Assembly: GCF_026262505.1 (NCBI RefSeq)
Contig: NC_067203.1
Coordinates: 2,852,001-2,916,000 of the forward strand
Source: Trichomonas vaginalis G3
Lineage: Eukaryota; Parabasalia; Trichomonadida; Trichomonadidae
Length of the DNA: 64,000 nt
Direction: 5' to 3'
Shown: piece after piece, positions 62,454 to 64,000 of the stretch
Layout: each line of letters opens with the position of its first letter
Numbering within the stretch: the stretch's first letter is position 1
Made by a program: the position numbers and the translations under genes
The notes under the pieces: generated by a model
Databases searched by the model: none
What the model was told of the DNA's origin: nothing
Seen by the model: the letters and a program-made list of their open reading frames with translations, nothing else

Positions 62454-63539
62454 TTAGAAGAATTTTCTTATTCTTTCTGGCATATTTTTGTCTTTCCAGT
62501 ACTCCCGCTCTAATGGTCCCAGATGTGTTGGCTTCGACTCTCTCAAGTTCTTAGATGGTATAACATCTTCAACGCCTCCTTCATATCTTACTTTATAAGT
62601 GTCATCGTTTGTGTTATAGCCAAGTATTTCAATAACCACTCCTCGCTTTGCTTCGTCAATGGTTTCAGCAAGTTTGCCATTACTACTTTCGACTAATTTA
62701 TGTCGAGGGTAAAATGCTATGGAGTCGTCAGCAGCTTTTATAAGATATCCATTACCTTGAGTAGAGTCTACGATATAATAATTTCGACTTAACCTTAAAC
62801 GTTTCTTTGTCAACGGTTTGTCGTCAAGAACTACACGAACTTTTGTACCAGGAATGAGTGTAAATTGTGTTGAATTTCTGATATTTTGTGTTTGGCTTCG
62901 TTTCTTTTGTATATACTTTTCTTCTTGTTGTTGTGTCATTGAATTTGGTGTATGTCCTGTTGTAGAATGTGTTGAGGAATTATATACTTCGAGAAAATGT
63001 TTCATTGTTTCTTCGGTAAAGTCTCGCTCTTGATTTAAATCTCTGAGAGTCCTTATGAAGCGGTTTATGATGCCGAGTATGTTATGGTTATGGTCTTCAG
63101 TAGTGTAGTGAGTTATGTTATGCTTAATGAGAAATTCTGTGATTTCATTGCTGAGGTATGCTGAATCCTGGTCTGATGTTAAAGTACTTGGGTTATGTTC
63201 TGCTACAAACTTTTGTAAAACTCTTAACACTTCACGAGTTCCTTTGTTCTTCATTGGATATGCATATGCTTTACGAGTGTTAACATTTATGAAGATGAGG
63301 AATGGTTTATGTCCTCCTTTTCTGCTTTGAATGAGAGTGTCAAATTGGTATGCGTCGGGAGTGTTGGAGTAAATTGGTAAAAAGTAGTCGTAAGGATTTA
63401 TTTTTGTTTGATGTACAACATTTTTGTTAAAGAACCTTTTCACTTCAGCTCTGTTAGTAAATCCCGAACTCTTTGCAGCTTCATTGAATTTCTTAAAAGA
63501 CCTCCATGGATGTTGTTCGAATACTTCTTTCAAGCTCAT
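62454..63539 (-). CDS. Maverick integrase, 361 residues (Y), intact
   Basis: Nearly identical to 29889-30974 of W: D67, D123 and Asn159 at the usual Glu position are all the same. Differences are scattered (AYAYPMKNKGTREVLRVLQK versus AFAYIMKNKGTKEVLRVLQT). ATG 63539 lies 40 bases from the fibre stop, as in W, so the fibre-integrase order is conserved. Two open copies imply selection or recent spread. Confidence 0.85.
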   Translation of the reverse strand: MSLKEVFEQHPWRSFKKFNEAAKSSGFTNRAEVKRFFNKNVVHQTKINPYDYFLPIYSNTPDAYQFDTLIQSRKGGHKPFLIFINVNTRKAYAYPMKNKGTREVLRVLQKFVAEHNPSTLTSDQDSAYLSNEITEFLIKHNITHYTTEDHNHNILGIINRFIRTLRDLNQERDFTEETMKHFLEVYNSSTHSTTGHTPNSMTQQQEEKYIQKKRSQTQNIRNSTQFTLIPGTKVRVVLDDKPLTKKRLRLSRNYYIVDSTQGNGYLIKAADDSIAFYPRHKLVESSNGKLAETIDEAKRGVVIEILGYNTNDDTYKVRYEGGVEDVIPSKNLRESKPTHLGPLEREYWKDKNMPERIRKFF

Positions 63540-63579
63540 TTATGTAAAGTTAAAGATTTTATTCTAGGCTCAAGCGCGT

Positions 63580-64000
63580 TCATTGAACGCGGTACCATGC
63601 GAATATAGTCACAAATGGTGGCATATAATCTTCACCCGAGCCTGTTGGATTTGTTGTGAAAGTGTGTGAATGATTTCCTGTGGTTCCACAGAAAATACCT
63701 GTGCTTGAATCTACTGGGTCACTTGAAATATCATATCTATGCATTCCCTGTCTATCCGAACCTGCTGCAGGATTTGTATAACCTCTTTTTGTTATTGAAT
63801 GTGAATGACTACCTGTTGTGTTTGTAGTTCCTGTATGAGTGTGCGGTGGAAGGTTTGCTTCAGTAATTTTCTTCGAACCTCCTGTTTGCTTTGAAGAGTT
63901 CGCACAGTATAAGAATTTATCTACAATCTGCTCCCACATACCAAAACCTAAAACTGTTTCTGGATTTGTTGAATTCATTGACGTATAAATAGAGCCTATA
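63580..64000 (-). CDS. Fibre protein tip with phage collar-like domain, cut by the window edge (Y)
   Basis: C-terminal 140 codons of the fibre. SIYTSMNSTNPETVLGFGMW, EQIVDKFLYCANSSKQTGGS, HTHTGTTNTTGSHSHSITK, GNHSHTFTTNPTGSGEDYMP, ends VTIFAWYRVQ. The histidine pairs (HTH, HSH) fit metal-coordinating fibre tips. The tip sequence between the conserved blocks differs strongly from W (TKRGYTNPAAGSDRQGMHRY versus STSQAGWHKHRYWDWSGMTK), as expected for a receptor-binding part. Confidence 0.75.
   Translation of the reverse strand, partial: IGSIYTSMNSTNPETVLGFGMWEQIVDKFLYCANSSKQTGGSKKITEANLPPHTHTGTTNTTGSHSHSITKRGYTNPAAGSDRQGMHRYDISSDPVDSSTGIFCGTTGNHSHTFTTNPTGSGEDYMPPFVTIFAWYRVQ

Larger units (their letters stand above)
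49777..64000 (-). mobile_element. Maverick Y, left end to beyond the window
   Basis: Starts 5'-AGTTAGTATGGG directly after GGTACGTT of the Z capsid gene. Order: TIR gene, 78-residue protein, Pro-rich protein, capsid, small proteins, 285-residue protein, PolB, 157-residue protein, small repeat protein, KilA-N, 304-residue protein, integrase, fibre. Most genes match X or W closely. Capsid and PolB are frameshifted many times; KilA-N, 304 and integrase are intact. Confidence 0.85.

Noticed and set aside
1-64000. tRNA, rRNA or other known RNA genes
   Set aside because: No cloverleaf, 5S or snRNA-like sequence was recognised by eye; a covariance-model scan would be needed to exclude them.

Overview
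The window looks like a trichomonad nuclear genome, most probably Trichomonas vaginalis or a close relative. The evidence is a pile-up of Maverick/Polinton DNA transposons (protein-primed family B DNA polymerase, retroviral-type integrase, packaging ATPase, double jelly-roll major capsid protein, KilA-N proteins) beside a decayed ankyrin protein of the type common in trichomonads. A 100-base N run at 40242-40341 shows this is an assembled scaffold. Organism and family names are recognised by eye; no search was run.

Layout. (1) 1-6.96 kb: remnant of a divergent Maverick (here V) with a broken capsid gene, a broken ~1000-residue coiled-coil protein and 2 kb of tandem repeats in two opposite orientations. 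(2) 7.0-12.85 kb: AT-rich host-like DNA with a 967-bp near-perfect palindrome and an ankyrin pseudogene. (3) 12.85-22.24 kb: a second, visibly more AT-rich Maverick lineage (here AT) with an HNH-bearing polymerase, an integrase, small genes and a phage-like fibre, nearly all frameshifted. (4) 22.24-39.55 kb: Maverick W, starting with a clear terminal inverted repeat (TIR). In order: TIR gene, small hydrophobic protein, structural protein, ATPase, penton-like protein, 800-residue fibre, integrase, KilA-N/T5orf172 cassette, PolB, then a truncated structural gene. (5) 39.55-42.34 kb: sequence around the gap with dense indels. (6) 42.34-49.32 kb: Maverick X, the half W lacks (PolB, structural protein, capsid, TIR). 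(7) 49.32-49.78 kb: 457 bp of a third element (Z), caught between two Maverick ends. (8) 49.78-64 kb: Maverick Y, in reverse orientation, from its TIR to the fibre gene, running off the window. Joining W to X suggests a complete element of about 22 kb.

Together the genes form a virus-like kit: replication (PolB), integration (integrase), packaging (ATPase), shell (capsid, penton-like proteins, Pro-rich membrane protein) and a fibre ending in a phage tail-collar-like domain. Many copies carry one or more frameshifts, so most are probably inactive; X and Y supply intact versions of several genes broken elsewhere.

The most interesting signal is not a gene. It is a family of 24-28 bp GC-rich double-hairpin insertions scattered through these AT-rich elements. 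Copies sit between genes and inside PolB, fibre and other coding regions, and three have exact empty sites in a sister Maverick. They look like a miniature palindromic mobile element comparable in style to bacterial RPE/REP sequences. A second dispersed family, AGATCT-centred nested palindromes whose arms change in step, marks most Maverick intergenic regions.
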